Below are positions 1-9,169 of a DNA stretch of 64,000 nt, in pieces. Position 1 is the stretch's first letter. Each line of letters starts with the position of its first letter. This DNA is from Pseudooceanicola atlanticus (GTDB taxonomy: Bacteria > Pseudomonadota > Alphaproteobacteria > Rhodobacterales > Rhodobacteraceae). A model generated the notes under the pieces. That model had not been told where the DNA came from. It saw only the letters and a list, made by a program, of their open reading frames with translations, and made no database searches. The stretch is from positions 1 through 64,000 of the forward strand of contig NZ_AQQX01000004.1 in the NCBI RefSeq assembly GCF_000768315.1. Reading direction: 5' to 3'. The translations under genes were made by a program, and so were the position numbers.

Positions 1-437
1 GTTGGCGCAGACTCTACATTAAGGTGAGGGATTTCGCGGGGGGCAGGTCAAGGGCCTTAGGCGCTGTCCAGAACAGCGCAGGTCGGCCCAATGCAGACTT
101 TCATCGGTCGACATGTGGCCGCAGTGCAGCTTCACTAGCCCGGACATTCGAAGCGTCCCGCAGCATTTGTGACAGGGCAAGGTCGGAAATCAGAGGTTCG
201 CGGCGCAGCGGCAATTTTAGAGGTGCCCCGCATTGATAGGGCAATCTACACATGCTCTGCTATGTGCGCCGAGGATCACGCCCCCATCCTCGGCAGCAGA
301 CTCCCTTTTGACAAGTTGGTCTGCGAAGGCCTTGTGTGTAAGCAGTCAGCGCTACACGACCATCAAATACCGAAGCATTAAAAGGCGAGCGACGCACATG
401 CCATTTCCGTCGGGCGTGGCCTCCACCGTCAATACAA
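1..437. other. gene-free flank downstream of the RT operon
   Basis: No convincing protein-coding gene is visible here; the short open frames on both strands have no recognisable motif and mostly lack a ribosome site. On the minus strand, just after the RT operon stop, the segment contains several inverted repeats and an ACACACA run (see the ncRNA candidate at 265-385). The left part (1-240) shows nothing I can name. Confidence 0.5.
265..385 (-). ncRNA. candidate structured ncRNA of the DRT3-like system
   Basis: Seen on the minus strand, reading away from the drt3b-like stop: a hairpin with a UUCG loop (366-379, five-pair stem), the motif ACACACA (333-339), an inverted repeat GCAGAC/GTCTGC (319-324 with 296-301) and a perfect eight-pair hairpin CCGAGGAT/ATCCTCGG (269-293). 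DRT3 systems are known to need a ncRNA, and my recollection is that one RT copies an ACACAC template from it. Assigning this stretch as that RNA is inference: I have no covariance support, no promoter is obvious, and I am not certain on which side of the genes the RNA lies in described systems. Confidence 0.35.
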
Positions 438-2609
438 CTAACGCGACCGTTTCTTGTCAAGCTCCAAGGTCAAGTCAAAGCCTGACCAATCAATGAACCA
501 GTGCGTATGGCATTGGCCAAGGTCGCGCATGAAACTCGGTGACTTACCCGCCGCCTTTGACAAGGTTTGTTTTTCTACTGGCTTAAGATGCGGACAGGTC
601 GCCAAGTCTAAAAAGGTTATGAGTAGCTCTGCGTCTTTCTGCAGGTCGTGCTGTCGATTTCTGAAACGCTCAGCGAGTGCATCAATCAGACCCTTTTTGA
701 AATTAGAATATCTGGCCTGATTCCTGATGTATAGAAGGCATACATCAGCTGTAAACATATCAATGTCTGAAAAATTTATTTGCCCCGAGGCCCTGTCAAA
801 CTCGGCGCCCAAAAAAAGGCATAACTGCTCTTGATTGTACCGATAGTATCTCCCCAACTTCATGTTGGCCAAAATCAAGTAAAGAGTTTCGATTCGCCTC
901 GTTTCGGAGCCGCTGTACTTTCGTAGACACCAATGCAGGTTGTCCGCAATAGATTTGAGAACCCTTTCCTTGGTGTCAAACCCAACAATGATCTCATGTA
1001 TCTCATCTACAATCATGCAGATTAATCGAGTAAGTCTAACTGAAAAATTCACCTTGGGGGTGGTTGCAAAAACGAAAAAGCTGAATTCTATCAGGTTTTG
1101 AAGATTCCTGCTTAAATCCACTTCTGACAGCGGCATATCGGTTATACCGTTGTCCTGAAATTCTTTCATCGCCCTCTTGTGGGAGCGCAGCCATGAGGCA
1201 GTTCTCCACTCAAGGTTGGAAAGCGTGAAGTTTAGCAGACTTGCGTAGGTTGTGCTTGTAGACTTTATAGCGGCCTTGAATTCAACGATTAGCTTATTGG
1301 CGCTAATTTTGTGATCTGGATAGCGAATATCTCCGGCGGATTCTTGTGCATAATCTTTCTGCTCTGGATTTAGATGGCTGCTGAGAATCTCCTTAATCTT
1401 ATTTTTTGCTATAGTCTCGTTTGTTATGATGGGTTTCTCAATCGTGTGCTGCTTCTCTCGGCTAAGAGACAGTTTGAAATCTCGTAGCTGCGCCTCCAAA
1501 GTGTCGCAAAACAGCTTTGATGTGGCCTCTGAGTTGTAAAAGAGGAAATAGTCATCGACATATCGAAAAGCCTCGTAGTCCTTCCTGTGAAACGCACTTT
1601 GCCCACTTACGCCCATTCTCAACTGCTTTTCGACTTCTCCATCTACCTTTTGAAGAATTAGCTCAGCAAAAATTCTAGATATTTCCGGCCCAATGATGAT
1701 GCCATTTGTCTCGCCATCATTCATGTTTTGCATCAACTTATCAATTTTCGAGGCGAAAGTGCGCGAAGCGGTCGTATCATCCCTAGTGATCGCGTCCTTC
1801 TCAACTTCTTTTGACAGTATTGCCCAGGAGATGGAGTGCGAATAGATGCTATCGAAGCACCGACTGATGTCGAGCTTTAGAAGCTTGTCAAATTTTTTCT
1901 CGGCATTGTGGTATAGCTTGGATTCATAGAAGCGATAAACGTTGCTGTACCTGTGATATCTAAAGAAGGACCCTAGGTGGTCGTACTCTTTGTGGCTTTC
2001 CTCTAAGAAGTGAAAGCCCTGAGCCATTCTTTTTCCGTGAATTAGGTCATTGAAGTAAATTAATTGTGCTACAGAATCTGGCTTTCGGATGGAAAAAGGG
2101 CTGATTCCGGAGTAATAAAGTATATCTGAAGAGTATTTTCCGTAAAACTCAGACGCTAAAAATTGATTGACCGGGTGAGGTACGGATAGCCGTCGGAAGG
2201 ACGCCTCTTTGTGGCTAATGTCAAATGAGTACGCGCGGTTCCGACTGGAATAGTCTTTTAGCTTTATACGTCGCATTTTTAAGGTGTCGCCGTTTCGGGT
2301 GAAGCGGCCGCCAGACGTACTTCCACCGTCCACAGCCACTTCAAAATGCTCCACGCGGTTAACGTCATCGATCCCTTGAAGCACAAAGGAAATAGCGGAA
2401 TCATATTTTGAGTTGTTCGCTGACCACTCGATGTAGGTTTTGGTTTTCTTACTACCAGGAACTGCATGAGTTACTAGCTTGGGATTGGTTTTCTGAAGGA
2501 AGTCGAAGAAACCTCCAGAATTGAAACCTGGCGGCACCTCAAATGGTAGGAGCTCGGTGAGAACCGGTCGAAAGCTCCTCGACTTGGACAGACTAACCTT
2601 TTTCCGCAT
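438..2609 (-). CDS. drt3b: Drt3b-like antiviral reverse transcriptase
   Basis: A 723-residue RT-family protein, second gene of a two-RT operon. RT motif A is LKLDISRCFDSI (Asp near residue 247), motif B is GIIIGPEISRIFAEL (about 303-316), and the catalytic motif C is RYVDD (about 349-353), followed by LSLSREKQ as motif D. The long C-terminal region of about 300 residues has no recognised domain. I chose ATG at 2609 because GGAG lies about ten bases upstream; a TTG at 2627 is also possible. The start overlaps the end of the upstream RT frame by 17 bases, so translation is probably coupled. Two adjacent RTs of about 450 and 700 residues fit the defence system DRT3 (UG3 + UG8 classes). The gene appears intact. 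Its AT-rich codon use differs sharply from the core genes to its right, which indicates horizontal acquisition. The exact class assignment needs a profile search. Confidence 0.7.
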   Translation of the reverse strand: MRKKVSLSKSRSFRPVLTELLPFEVPPGFNSGGFFDFLQKTNPKLVTHAVPGSKKTKTYIEWSANNSKYDSAISFVLQGIDDVNRVEHFEVAVDGGSTSGGRFTRNGDTLKMRRIKLKDYSSRNRAYSFDISHKEASFRRLSVPHPVNQFLASEFYGKYSSDILYYSGISPFSIRKPDSVAQLIYFNDLIHGKRMAQGFHFLEESHKEYDHLGSFFRYHRYSNVYRFYESKLYHNAEKKFDKLLKLDISRCFDSIYSHSISWAILSKEVEKDAITRDDTTASRTFASKIDKLMQNMNDGETNGIIIGPEISRIFAELILQKVDGEVEKQLRMGVSGQSAFHRKDYEAFRYVDDYFLFYNSEATSKLFCDTLEAQLRDFKLSLSREKQHTIEKPIITNETIAKNKIKEILSSHLNPEQKDYAQESAGDIRYPDHKISANKLIVEFKAAIKSTSTTYASLLNFTLSNLEWRTASWLRSHKRAMKEFQDNGITDMPLSEVDLSRNLQNLIEFSFFVFATTPKVNFSVRLTRLICMIVDEIHEIIVGFDTKERVLKSIADNLHWCLRKYSGSETRRIETLYLILANMKLGRYYRYNQEQLCLFLGAEFDRASGQINFSDIDMFTADVCLLYIRNQARYSNFKKGLIDALAERFRNRQHDLQKDAELLITFLDLATCPHLKPVEKQTLSKAAGKSPSFMRDLGQCHTHWFIDWSGFDLTLELDKKRSR

Positions 2610-3975
2610 AGGACCACGCTCCAACAATTTTATTCATTTCATCGCGGTCGCCTGGCTTCTTATGCCGGTTAAACCTGACCATTCGACGACGCATGAAGCC
2701 GATTTCAAAAGAAAGCTTATTGACCTCTGATTTTAGTGTGGGTTTTGCGGAAAGCTCTCTCCAAGCCCAAAGCGACAGAATCATGTCCAAGTCCCTCAAC
2801 TGAGTGAGGTCGGTTAAAATCGGATTTGAGAAATATATCCCAGTATGCGCATTGCGCTTGGCGTTGCTCAGTTGAGTGTTTCCTGTTAGAAAGCGAAGTC
2901 TAGCAAGAAGCGACCTATATGCTCGCTTTTCATTTATGGATTTGTCCCTCTGGTATTCTTTCAGGGTCCTAATCAGCCTGGTGCGGTATCGGTCCATCTT
3001 TTTTTGAGAGAGTGCGACTTTAGAATTTTCTCCGCTACAGTGAAACACGCAACCAAGTTACTCTAAATTTGGCCTCTTCGAGAGAGAGACCTCGTATGTC
3101 TTGCCCTCATTTACCTCCAGACCAAAGGAAATAATGACCTGAGAGACACTGGGAAGGCGTGGTTGACTGTCTAAGTGTTTAGGTTGTGCAAAGAATACAA
3201 TAATGTCGTCAACATATCTTGCGTAAAAGCACACGCCTTCTAGCTGCTTTATTTTTTCATCTAAGTCGCGCATGTAGAGCTCAGCTAAATCCGCGCTCAC
3301 GTTCACTCCTCTCGGGATGCCCTTGTCCGTTCCGCCATTTGCAGTCGCATAGGTCTCTAGTACTTGCTTCAATATTCTTCTAGATTTTATACTCAAAAGG
3401 GAATCAAATTCAAGCTTCTCGATTAGCTTTTCTTGTGGGGCAGACTCATAAAAGGTCTTAATGTCCGCTCGGACAATATGATACTTGTATCCGTCCATTG
3501 CCATATTTAGGATTTGCGAGCATATTGCACTCCCGCTCGATTGCTTCACCCTATAAATTCGCCGGATGTTAATCGCAGTCTGCTTTAGTGCATAGTATTC
3601 GTCAGGCGTCTCTCCATACGCATAAGTCGGCTTTCCATTCGCGAAACCTGAGTGGAGTGATACGGAGAAAGATTTGCTTGATATTATTTCAGATATTCGT
3701 TGAAGTTCGTGAGTAAGAAGCTCACGCTTTCTTTTCTTTTCTGTCTTTAGGTTTTTGAATAGATTTCTAGCTTGCTCCTTGCGGGCCGCGGTTAGCTTTG
3801 AGCTTTGGGAGCTGTGCTTTTTGTAAAAATTCCTAATCGCACGTGCCTTCCGGTCAATTCTTAGGTTGGCCCGGTGAACGTTTGGGAAAAAGTCCTTATC
3901 TTTATTGACGCCGTTGCGGTTGTCTAAGTCATTGACTTCGAGAAAGCTTTCTGCAGAGTAAGCTTGTTGGCTCAC
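2593..3975 (-). pseudogene. drt3a: Drt3a-like reverse transcriptase, interrupted by one in-frame TAA
   Basis: Reading from GTG at 3975, the first part encodes 305 residues with RT motif A RADIKTFYES (Asp 171), motif B GIPRGVNVSADLAELYM (about 219-235), motif C YARYVDD (YVDD 254-257) and motif D GLEVNEGKT. A TAA at 3058-3060 then stops the frame. The same frame continues without another stop for about 154 codons to 2593 and encodes a typical RT thumb and C-terminal part (LLARLRFLTGNT, then GIYFSN). Around the stop the protein reads NLE*LGCVF, where relatives have a Tyr (EYLG-type motif), so one base change from TAT or TAC explains it. Full length would be 459 codons plus stop. It is the first gene of the operon with the Drt3b-like RT. 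Alternatives are a sequencing error, a recent nonsense mutation or stop readthrough. No clear Shine-Dalgarno precedes the GTG. Confidence 0.7.
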
Positions 3976-4068
3976 GGTTTTCGACTGTTTTAAAATTCTA
4001 GGACACTTCTGTGAGCTTCGATCGAAAGTGTCAGAATTTCAAGCCCTTGCTGGAAGGGGTTTCGTGCT

Positions 4069-4082
4069 TTGATGCAGATCAA
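4069..4082. promoter_or_regulatory. FNR/FnrL-type palindrome
   Basis: The sequence TTGATGCAGATCAA is a perfect TTGAT-N4-ATCAA palindrome, the consensus of FNR-family regulators (FnrL in Rhodobacteraceae). It lies about 95 bases upstream of the GTG of the first RT gene, between that gene and the transposase remnant. Whether it controls the RT operon or is a leftover of the inserted element is not decidable from sequence. Confidence 0.4.
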
Positions 4083-4142
4083 TGGCTGAATTGAGGTGAT
4101 GCGGCTTGATGGGGCTGCGCGGGGTTCATCGGCTTCGGTTTG

Positions 4143-4331
4143 GGCGACGCCGTCGGTGAACGTGCCGCCTTCGATCGTGTGCGGCAACTGGTTCTGGCAG
4201 TTCAGCTGGCGCCATTTCTGCGCTCTGACCAGAGTGGAGACTATCAGTTTTGAGGTTTTCTGTGAGTGGGCTCCCTTAGTCTGGATAGTGCGATGACGGA
4301 CAGTTGCTAAGAGGCTCATGATCAGATTCGA
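4143..4331 (-). pseudogene. IS256-family transposase C-terminal remnant
   Basis: The minus-strand frame contains LLATVRHRTIQTKGAHSQ, then a WRQL and NQLP segment and TIEGGTFTDG. This matches the C-terminal pattern of IS256 (mutator-type) transposases in proteobacteria: ATVRHRT..TKG, W+L, NQLP, I.G..F.DG. Only about 63 codons of similarity remain; the DDE catalytic part is missing and the frame upstream of it is unrelated. It points toward the RT operon, so the distal end of the element probably lay near 4.0-4.1 kb. I could not define the terminal inverted repeats. Confidence 0.65.
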
Positions 4332-4722
4332 GGCCCTCAGGGCACCTCGATATCGTGTCTGGTTTCTACGCACGGCATCCAATTTTGATCCCTGCAGCGA
4401 ATGTCGGCTACCCGCCCTCCCTGTAGGTGCCCCAGGGTTCCGCGGCGCGATCCTGGTCGAGTGTCCGCTTCCGTGATCTGGCTGAGCTCAGTTCGCACGC
4501 GCAGAGAAGGTCCGGAATCCGCCCTTCCGGCCCGCCTGCTGGCGCGTGAGTTGCCAGAGCTTCCTCCTCCCTACCGTAACTAGCAACTAAAGTACTTACA
4601 TCCTTCGTCGGATACCGTCACGACACGCCAAGCTGTTCCGCAATACGATCCGATCTGAGGTCGATTGGGTGGGCTCGCCAGCCTCGCGTCCGAATGTGCC
4701 CCACACACGCAACCGACCGCGC

Positions 4723-4763
4723 ACCGACGTAATACCGACGTTGTACCGACGTGATACCGACGT
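4723..4763 (+). repeat. four phased 11-bp direct repeats upstream of lexA
   Basis: ACCGACGT occurs at 4723, 4734, 4745 and 4756, an exact 11-bp period, with variable 3-bp linkers (AAT, TGT, GAT). The array ends 91 bases before the lexA start codon. A related array lies at 37121-37161, in the same orientation relative to coaD and 119 bases before its start. Spacing of one helical turn suggests a cooperative protein-binding site rather than a random microsatellite. Confidence 0.8.
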
Positions 4764-4805
4764 CCCGAAAAGCGCCCTGTTCCGCCGCCAGTTGACACAA
4801 AACGT

Positions 4806-4820
4806 GAACACGTGTAGAAC
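4806..4820. promoter_or_regulatory. LexA operator (SOS box) of lexA
   Basis: GAAC-ACGTGTA-GAAC is an exact GAAC-N7-GAAC, the reverse complement of the alphaproteobacterial SOS box GTTC-N7-GTTC. It lies 34 bases before the lexA start, where autorepression is expected. A second exact box precedes uvrA. Confidence 0.85.
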
Positions 4821-4854
4821 AAACGTTAACAGAAAGGGCGAGGGAGTAGTGCCT

Positions 4855-5556
4855 GTGCTGACCAAGAAGCAACTAGACCTGCTGGAATTCATCCACAAAC
4901 GGGTGCAGCGCGACGGCGTGCCCCCCTCTTTCGACGAGATGAAGGAAGCCCTTGATCTGCGGTCGAAATCCGGTATCCACAGGCTGATCACGGCGCTCGA
5001 GGAACGCGGTTTCATCCGTCGTCTCGCGCACCGCGCCCGTGCCATCGAGATCGTGAAACTGCCAGAAAGCCTCGGCGGTGACGCGAACGGCTTTGTTCCC
5101 CGCGTCATCGAAGGCGGCGCACCCGATCCCGAACCCGCGCTCAGCCCCTCCCTCCCCGTCGAACCTGTCCACGCGCTCGAGCTTCCGGTTATGGGGCGTA
5201 TCGCCGCCGGTGTCCCGATCGAGGCGATCAATCAGGTGTCGCATCACGTCGCCGTGCCGGGCTCCATGCTGGCGGGCAACGGCAATCACTTCGCGCTTGA
5301 GGTCCGGGGCGACTCGATGATTGATGCGGGGATCAATGACGGGGACGTGGTCGTCATCCGTGAAACCCAGACTGCTGATAACGGTGACATCGTCGTGGCC
5401 CTCGTCGAAGACCAGGAGGCGACACTTAAACGCTTCTTCCGCCGCACCGGCCAGGTCGAACTGGTCGCAGCGAACCCTGCCTACGAAACCCGTGTCCTGC
5501 CCGCCGACAAGGTGAAGGTGCAGGGCCGTCTGGTGGGCCTGATCCGCACCTACTGA
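4855..5556 (+). CDS. lexA: LexA repressor
   Basis: This 233-residue protein is the SOS repressor and a self-cleaving serine peptidase. The N-terminal winged helix contains [18 protein letters not shown] (about 23-40), typical of alphaproteobacterial LexA. The cleavage site is Ala118-Gly119 in GRIAAGVP, the catalytic Ser is Ser154 in RGDSM and the Lys is Lys192 in ATLKRF. I chose GTG at 4855 because it gives the conserved MLTKKQ start and AGGGAG lies eight bases upstream; GTG at 4849 is a weaker alternative. Starts further upstream would place the operator and the phased repeats inside the coding region. Its end overlaps the convergent comEC by seven bases. Autoregulation is supported by the box at 4806-4820. 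Confidence 0.96.
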   Translation: MLTKKQLDLLEFIHKRVQRDGVPPSFDEMKEALDLRSKSGIHRLITALEERGFIRRLAHRARAIEIVKLPESLGGDANGFVPRVIEGGAPDPEPALSPSLPVEPVHALELPVMGRIAAGVPIEAINQVSHHVAVPGSMLAGNGNHFALEVRGDSMIDAGINDGDVVVIRETQTADNGDIVVALVEDQEATLKRFFRRTGQVELVAANPAYETRVLPADKVKVQGRLVGLIRTY

Positions 5557-7607
5557 TCGTTCGACGGCCAAAACGGCCTTTCGCGAATATCTTCGGTATT
5601 CCAAAGCCTTCGGCCCGCAACCTCGCGGGCCGTTTGCTGTTTCAACCCGGCTTCCGACCGGATCAGCGACACGGCCCCCATGTCCCGCAAACGCGCCGGA
5701 GAATAGACCGCGCAGGGCAAATCCCGCGGCGGATCATGGGTCATGACCAGAACCTCGCCCGCTGTGCAGGTCACCGAATCCGCGGCGCGCTTGCCGGTCA
5801 GGTGACGCACCCTGCCCTCGCCGGACCAGAGAGCCGCTGCAATGGCCTGATCCGCGGCCGAACCGTCATTTTCCAACCAGACGGAAGCGACGAACCCCGC
5901 CCCGCGCGGCTTGCTGAGGGCGCGACCCTCGGGGCCAAGCACGCCGACAAGCTCTCCGCGCGAGGCGATCAGGATGTCCGGACGCTGCGCCCCGGCCCAG
6001 AGCCAGATCATCGCGACCAGCGGCAGGACACCCAGCCATCGCAACCATCCCTGCCAAAGGACCAGGATCAGACCGCCGATAGCGTAGAGCGGCAGGACCG
6101 CCGGCCCGGGCGCCGGGACGTGTCGGACGGCCTCCGGCCAGGCAGCGACCTCTCTCGCCACCAGCAGGATCCAGTCGAGGCCCCAGCCCATGACCCAGAG
6201 GGGGATCGCCTCCAGACCGAACGGCATCAGCGCCAGTGCAACGACACCGGCCGGCATCACCAACACGCCCATCAGTGGCACCGACAGCAGATTGGCGATC
6301 AGCCCGTACTGTGACAGCGTGTTGAAATGCGCCGCGCCGACCGGGGCTGTCGCGCCCCCCGCCACGGCGGAGGAGAGGATGACCGTCAGCACCGCCGCCA
6401 CCGGTTTCGGCAATCCGCGTCCCTTGCCGCGCAACAGCCCGAAGACCGCGACCAGCGCAGTCGTCGCGGCGAAGGACATCTGGAAACCCGGGGATAACAG
6501 CGCCTCGGGGCGCAGGATCAGCACGACCAGCGCCGCAAGGGCCAGCGCCCTGAGGGAAAAGGCCCGGCGCATCACGACCAGCGCCAACAGCGCCACGGCA
6601 GCCATGACATAGGCCCGTTCCGTCGCGATGGCCGCGCCGGACAGGACAAGATACCCGGTCGCCGCAGCAAGAGCCGCCAGCGCCGCGATGGACCGCAGCG
6701 GCCAGTTCAGCGCCACCGGCCGGATCGCCGCCCCGATCATCCGCAAAGCGGCAAAGACAAAGCCGGCCACCAACCCCATATGCAGCCCGGAAATCGCCAA
6801 GAGGTGCGCGAGGTTCGTCTGCCTGAGCGACTCGATCAGCGGCTGCGGCAGGGCGGAGCGGTCGCCGGTCAGGATGGCAGACGCGAAGGCCCCGGTCTCC
6901 TCCGGCATGGCCGCGCGTATGCGGGATGCCAGCGTCAGGCGCAGGGACAGCACGCGCATCGCACCGGGCTGCGCTGGATGCAGGGTCAGCACCGGCACGC
7001 GGGTGTAGCCGATGGCGCCAAGGCCCTGAAACCACGCATGTCTTTGGAAATCGAAGCCGCCGGGTTCAACCGGACCACCGGGCGGTGACAGATGCGCGGT
7101 GGCCAGTATGGTTCGGCCCGGCTCCAACCGCGTGAAGCCCTGGTCGCCGTGCAGGGAGATACGGACGCGGTCCGGCGTGCGGGCGGGCGCCACGTCATCC
7201 AGCCGCACCCGGTCGAGGGTCAGGCGCACAGCATCGGAGGCCGAGCGGTCGATCCCGATGATCCGTCCCTCCACCGGGCCATAATAGCGAAAGCCCAGCA
7301 CCGGCGCGGCCATCATATGCGCGCGCACCGCCCCAAGAACCAGCCCCGCCGCGACGAGCGAAATCAGCCAGAGCGGCGGCCCGATCAGGGCCCCGCCGCG
7401 CAAGGCGAGGCCGCCGATGGTCACTGCGACAAGCCCGGCCAGACCGATCAGTGCAATCCCGGGTTCTTCGGGCAGCATGAAATAAAGTCCGATGCCGAAT
7501 GCCAGGCAGACCGGCACCCAGGGAAACAAATGCCCGCGCTGGATCAGCAGCAGCTGGGCCAGACGCTGCCGTCGGGACAGGGGCATCTCGGACGGGTCCT
7601 GCGGCAC
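5550..7607 (-). CDS. comEC: ComEC/Rec2-family competence channel
   Basis: A 685-residue inner-membrane protein of the ComEC family, which forms the channel for single-stranded DNA uptake. The N-terminal part carries a soluble segment after two membrane helices (DUF4131-like). The central competence domain is marked by [16 protein letters not shown] and many hydrophobic helices. Many ComEC proteins end in a metallo-beta-lactamase-like domain; here only about 140 residues follow the last helix and no HxHxDH motif is visible. GTG at 7607 has a G-rich site upstream; ATG at 7586 is an alternative start. The gene is divergent from gltX and convergent with lexA. In Rhodobacteraceae this protein has been linked to uptake of gene-transfer-agent DNA. 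Confidence 0.9.
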   Translation of the reverse strand: MPQDPSEMPLSRRQRLAQLLLIQRGHLFPWVPVCLAFGIGLYFMLPEEPGIALIGLAGLVAVTIGGLALRGGALIGPPLWLISLVAAGLVLGAVRAHMMAAPVLGFRYYGPVEGRIIGIDRSASDAVRLTLDRVRLDDVAPARTPDRVRISLHGDQGFTRLEPGRTILATAHLSPPGGPVEPGGFDFQRHAWFQGLGAIGYTRVPVLTLHPAQPGAMRVLSLRLTLASRIRAAMPEETGAFASAILTGDRSALPQPLIESLRQTNLAHLLAISGLHMGLVAGFVFAALRMIGAAIRPVALNWPLRSIAALAALAAATGYLVLSGAAIATERAYVMAAVALLALVVMRRAFSLRALALAALVVLILRPEALLSPGFQMSFAATTALVAVFGLLRGKGRGLPKPVAAVLTVILSSAVAGGATAPVGAAHFNTLSQYGLIANLLSVPLMGVLVMPAGVVALALMPFGLEAIPLWVMGWGLDWILLVAREVAAWPEAVRHVPAPGPAVLPLYAIGGLILVLWQGWLRWLGVLPLVAMIWLWAGAQRPDILIASRGELVGVLGPEGRALSKPRGAGFVASVWLENDGSAADQAIAAALWSGEGRVRHLTGKRAADSVTCTAGEVLVMTHDPPRDLPCAVYSPARLRDMGAVSLIRSEAGLKQQTAREVAGRRLWNTEDIRERPFWPSNDQ
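5611..5635 (+). terminator. possible lexA terminator inside the comEC 3' end
   Basis: CGGCCCGC (5611-5618) pairs perfectly with GCGGGCCG (5625-5632) around a six-base loop, followed by TTTGCTGTTT. It lies 55 bases after the lexA stop, within the convergent comEC reading frame. The T tract is interrupted, so the call is tentative. Confidence 0.4.
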
Positions 7608-7683
7608 TTGTCACCCCCCTTCGGGCCAGCTAGATAATGCCCAGCTTGGCCCTCCCCTGGTTAATGAAAGGTTACAATCGACC

Positions 7684-9099
7684 GTGTCCACTCAACCCGA
7701 GACCGTCGAAACCGTTACCCGTTTCGCCCCTTCCCCCACTGGTTTCCTGCATATCGGCGGCGCCCGTACGGCGCTGTTCAACTGGCTGTATGCGCGTGGC
7801 CGTGGCGGAAAATTCCTGCTGCGGATCGAGGATACGGACCGCGAAAGATCGACCCCCGAAGCGACCGAGGCGATCCTGAAGGGCATGGAATGGCTGGGGC
7901 TGGACCACGATGGCGACGTGATCAGCCAGTTCGACCGCGCCGACCGTCACCGTGAAGTCGCGCTGGAGCTGCTGGAGGCCGGCAAGGCCTACAAGTGCTT
8001 CGCCACCCAGGACGAGATCCAGGCCTTCCGCGACGCGGCCAAGGCCGAGGGGAAATCCACCCTGTTCCGCAGCCCCTGGCGCGATGCCGATCCCGCGACC
8101 CACCCGGACGCGCCCTACGTGGTGCGTTTGAAGGCGCCCCGCGACGGCGCCACGGTGATCCGCGACCAGGTGCAGGGCGACGTGACCATCCGCAACGACC
8201 AGCTGGACGATCTTGTCCTGCTGCGCTCGGATGGCACGCCGGTCTACATGCTGGCAGTGGTGGTCGATGACCATGACATGGGCGTGACCCACGTGATCCG
8301 GGGCGACGATCACCTGAACAATGCCGCCCGCCAGATGGCCATCATCGAGGCCATGGGCTGGCCTGTTCCCGTCTACGCACATATCCCGCTGATCCACGGC
8401 CCCGACGGAAAGAAACTGTCCAAGCGGCACGGCGCGCTCGGCGTCGAGGAATATCGCGACATGGGCTATCCGGCCGCAGGCATGCGCAACTACCTTGCGC
8501 GGCTGGGCTGGAGCCACGGGGACGACGAGTTTTTCGACGACGCACAGGCCAAGGAATGGTTCGACATCACCGGGATCGGCAAATCGCCGGCTCGGCTGGA
8601 CTTCAAGAAGATGGACAATATCTGTGGCCAGCACATCGCCGCCACGGAGGATGCTGCACTGCTGCATGAACTGGAAGGTTTCCTGGCTGCAACGGGCCGC
8701 CCCGCCCTGGAACCGGCCAAGCGCGAGATGATGCTTTCGGCGATGCCGGTGCTGAAAGAGCGGGCCAAGACATTCCCCGAACTGCTTGATAAGGCTCACT
8801 TCTGCCTGACGGATCGCCCGATCGGGGTCGAAGACAAGGCCGCCAAGAACCTGACCGAGGACAGCCGCGCATGGCTGTCCGATTTGACGCCGCAGCTGCA
8901 AAGTGCTACGTGGGACCGTCAGACCTTGGAGGGCCTATTGAACAGCTTTGCCGAAGATCGGGGCCTCAAGTTTGGACAATTGGCAGGACCCTTGCGCGCC
9001 GCACTCGCCGGCCGGGCCGCCACACCCAGTGTTTTCGACATGATGCTTGTTCTCGGACAGGAGGAAACGCTCCTCCGCATCGGAGATGCAGGGGCGTAA
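7684..9099 (+). CDS. gltX: glutamate-tRNA ligase
   Basis: A 471-residue class I aminoacyl-tRNA synthetase that charges tRNA-Glu. It has the HIGH-type motif in [19 protein letters not shown] (start of the Rossmann fold), IEDTDRERS, and the KMSKS-type loop [11 protein letters not shown] near the middle, followed by an alpha-helical anticodon-binding part. GTG at 7684 gives [14 protein letters not shown], with GAAAGG about 12 bases upstream; this spacing is long, so the start is less certain than the product. It precedes gltA on the same strand with a 70-base gap. Confidence 0.95.
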   Translation: MSTQPETVETVTRFAPSPTGFLHIGGARTALFNWLYARGRGGKFLLRIEDTDRERSTPEATEAILKGMEWLGLDHDGDVISQFDRADRHREVALELLEAGKAYKCFATQDEIQAFRDAAKAEGKSTLFRSPWRDADPATHPDAPYVVRLKAPRDGATVIRDQVQGDVTIRNDQLDDLVLLRSDGTPVYMLAVVVDDHDMGVTHVIRGDDHLNNAARQMAIIEAMGWPVPVYAHIPLIHGPDGKKLSKRHGALGVEEYRDMGYPAAGMRNYLARLGWSHGDDEFFDDAQAKEWFDITGIGKSPARLDFKKMDNICGQHIAATEDAALLHELEGFLAATGRPALEPAKREMMLSAMPVLKERAKTFPELLDKAHFCLTDRPIGVEDKAAKNLTEDSRAWLSDLTPQLQSATWDRQTLEGLLNSFAEDRGLKFGQLAGPLRAALAGRAATPSVFDMMLVLGQEETLLRIGDAGA

Positions 9100-9169
9100 C
9101 GCTCCGGCAACTCGCACCATTTAGAAGGGGCGCGCGGCGCTTACCCGCGCGGAATAGAGGAAGGGAAGT

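Larger units (their letters stand above)
3976..4854. other. upstream region between the RT operon and lexA
   Basis: This 0.9-kb stretch has no intact gene. From left to right it holds the short leader of the RT operon, an FNR-type palindrome (4069-4082), an IS256-type transposase remnant (4143-4331, minus strand), about 390 bases of GC-richer sequence with no recognisable content, four 11-bp phased repeats (4723-4763) and the lexA operator (4806-4820). The change in base composition near 4.1-4.4 kb marks the right edge of the island. Confidence 0.6.

Noticed and set aside
438-3975. Group II intron or retron as explanation of the two RTs
   Set aside because: There is no maturase X domain, HNH domain or intron boundary, and two different RTs overlap in one operon; no msr/msd-like inverted repeat was seen next to either gene.
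4700-4710. CACACAC upstream of lexA as the DRT3 ncRNA template
   Set aside because: It lies on the core side of the IS remnant and on the strand opposite to the RT genes, with no hairpins around it; the segment at 265-385 fits better.
4669-4854. A lexA start at 4669, which would add 62 residues
   Set aside because: The extension would encode the phased repeats and the SOS box; the conserved LexA N-terminus and the SD site both place the start at 4855.
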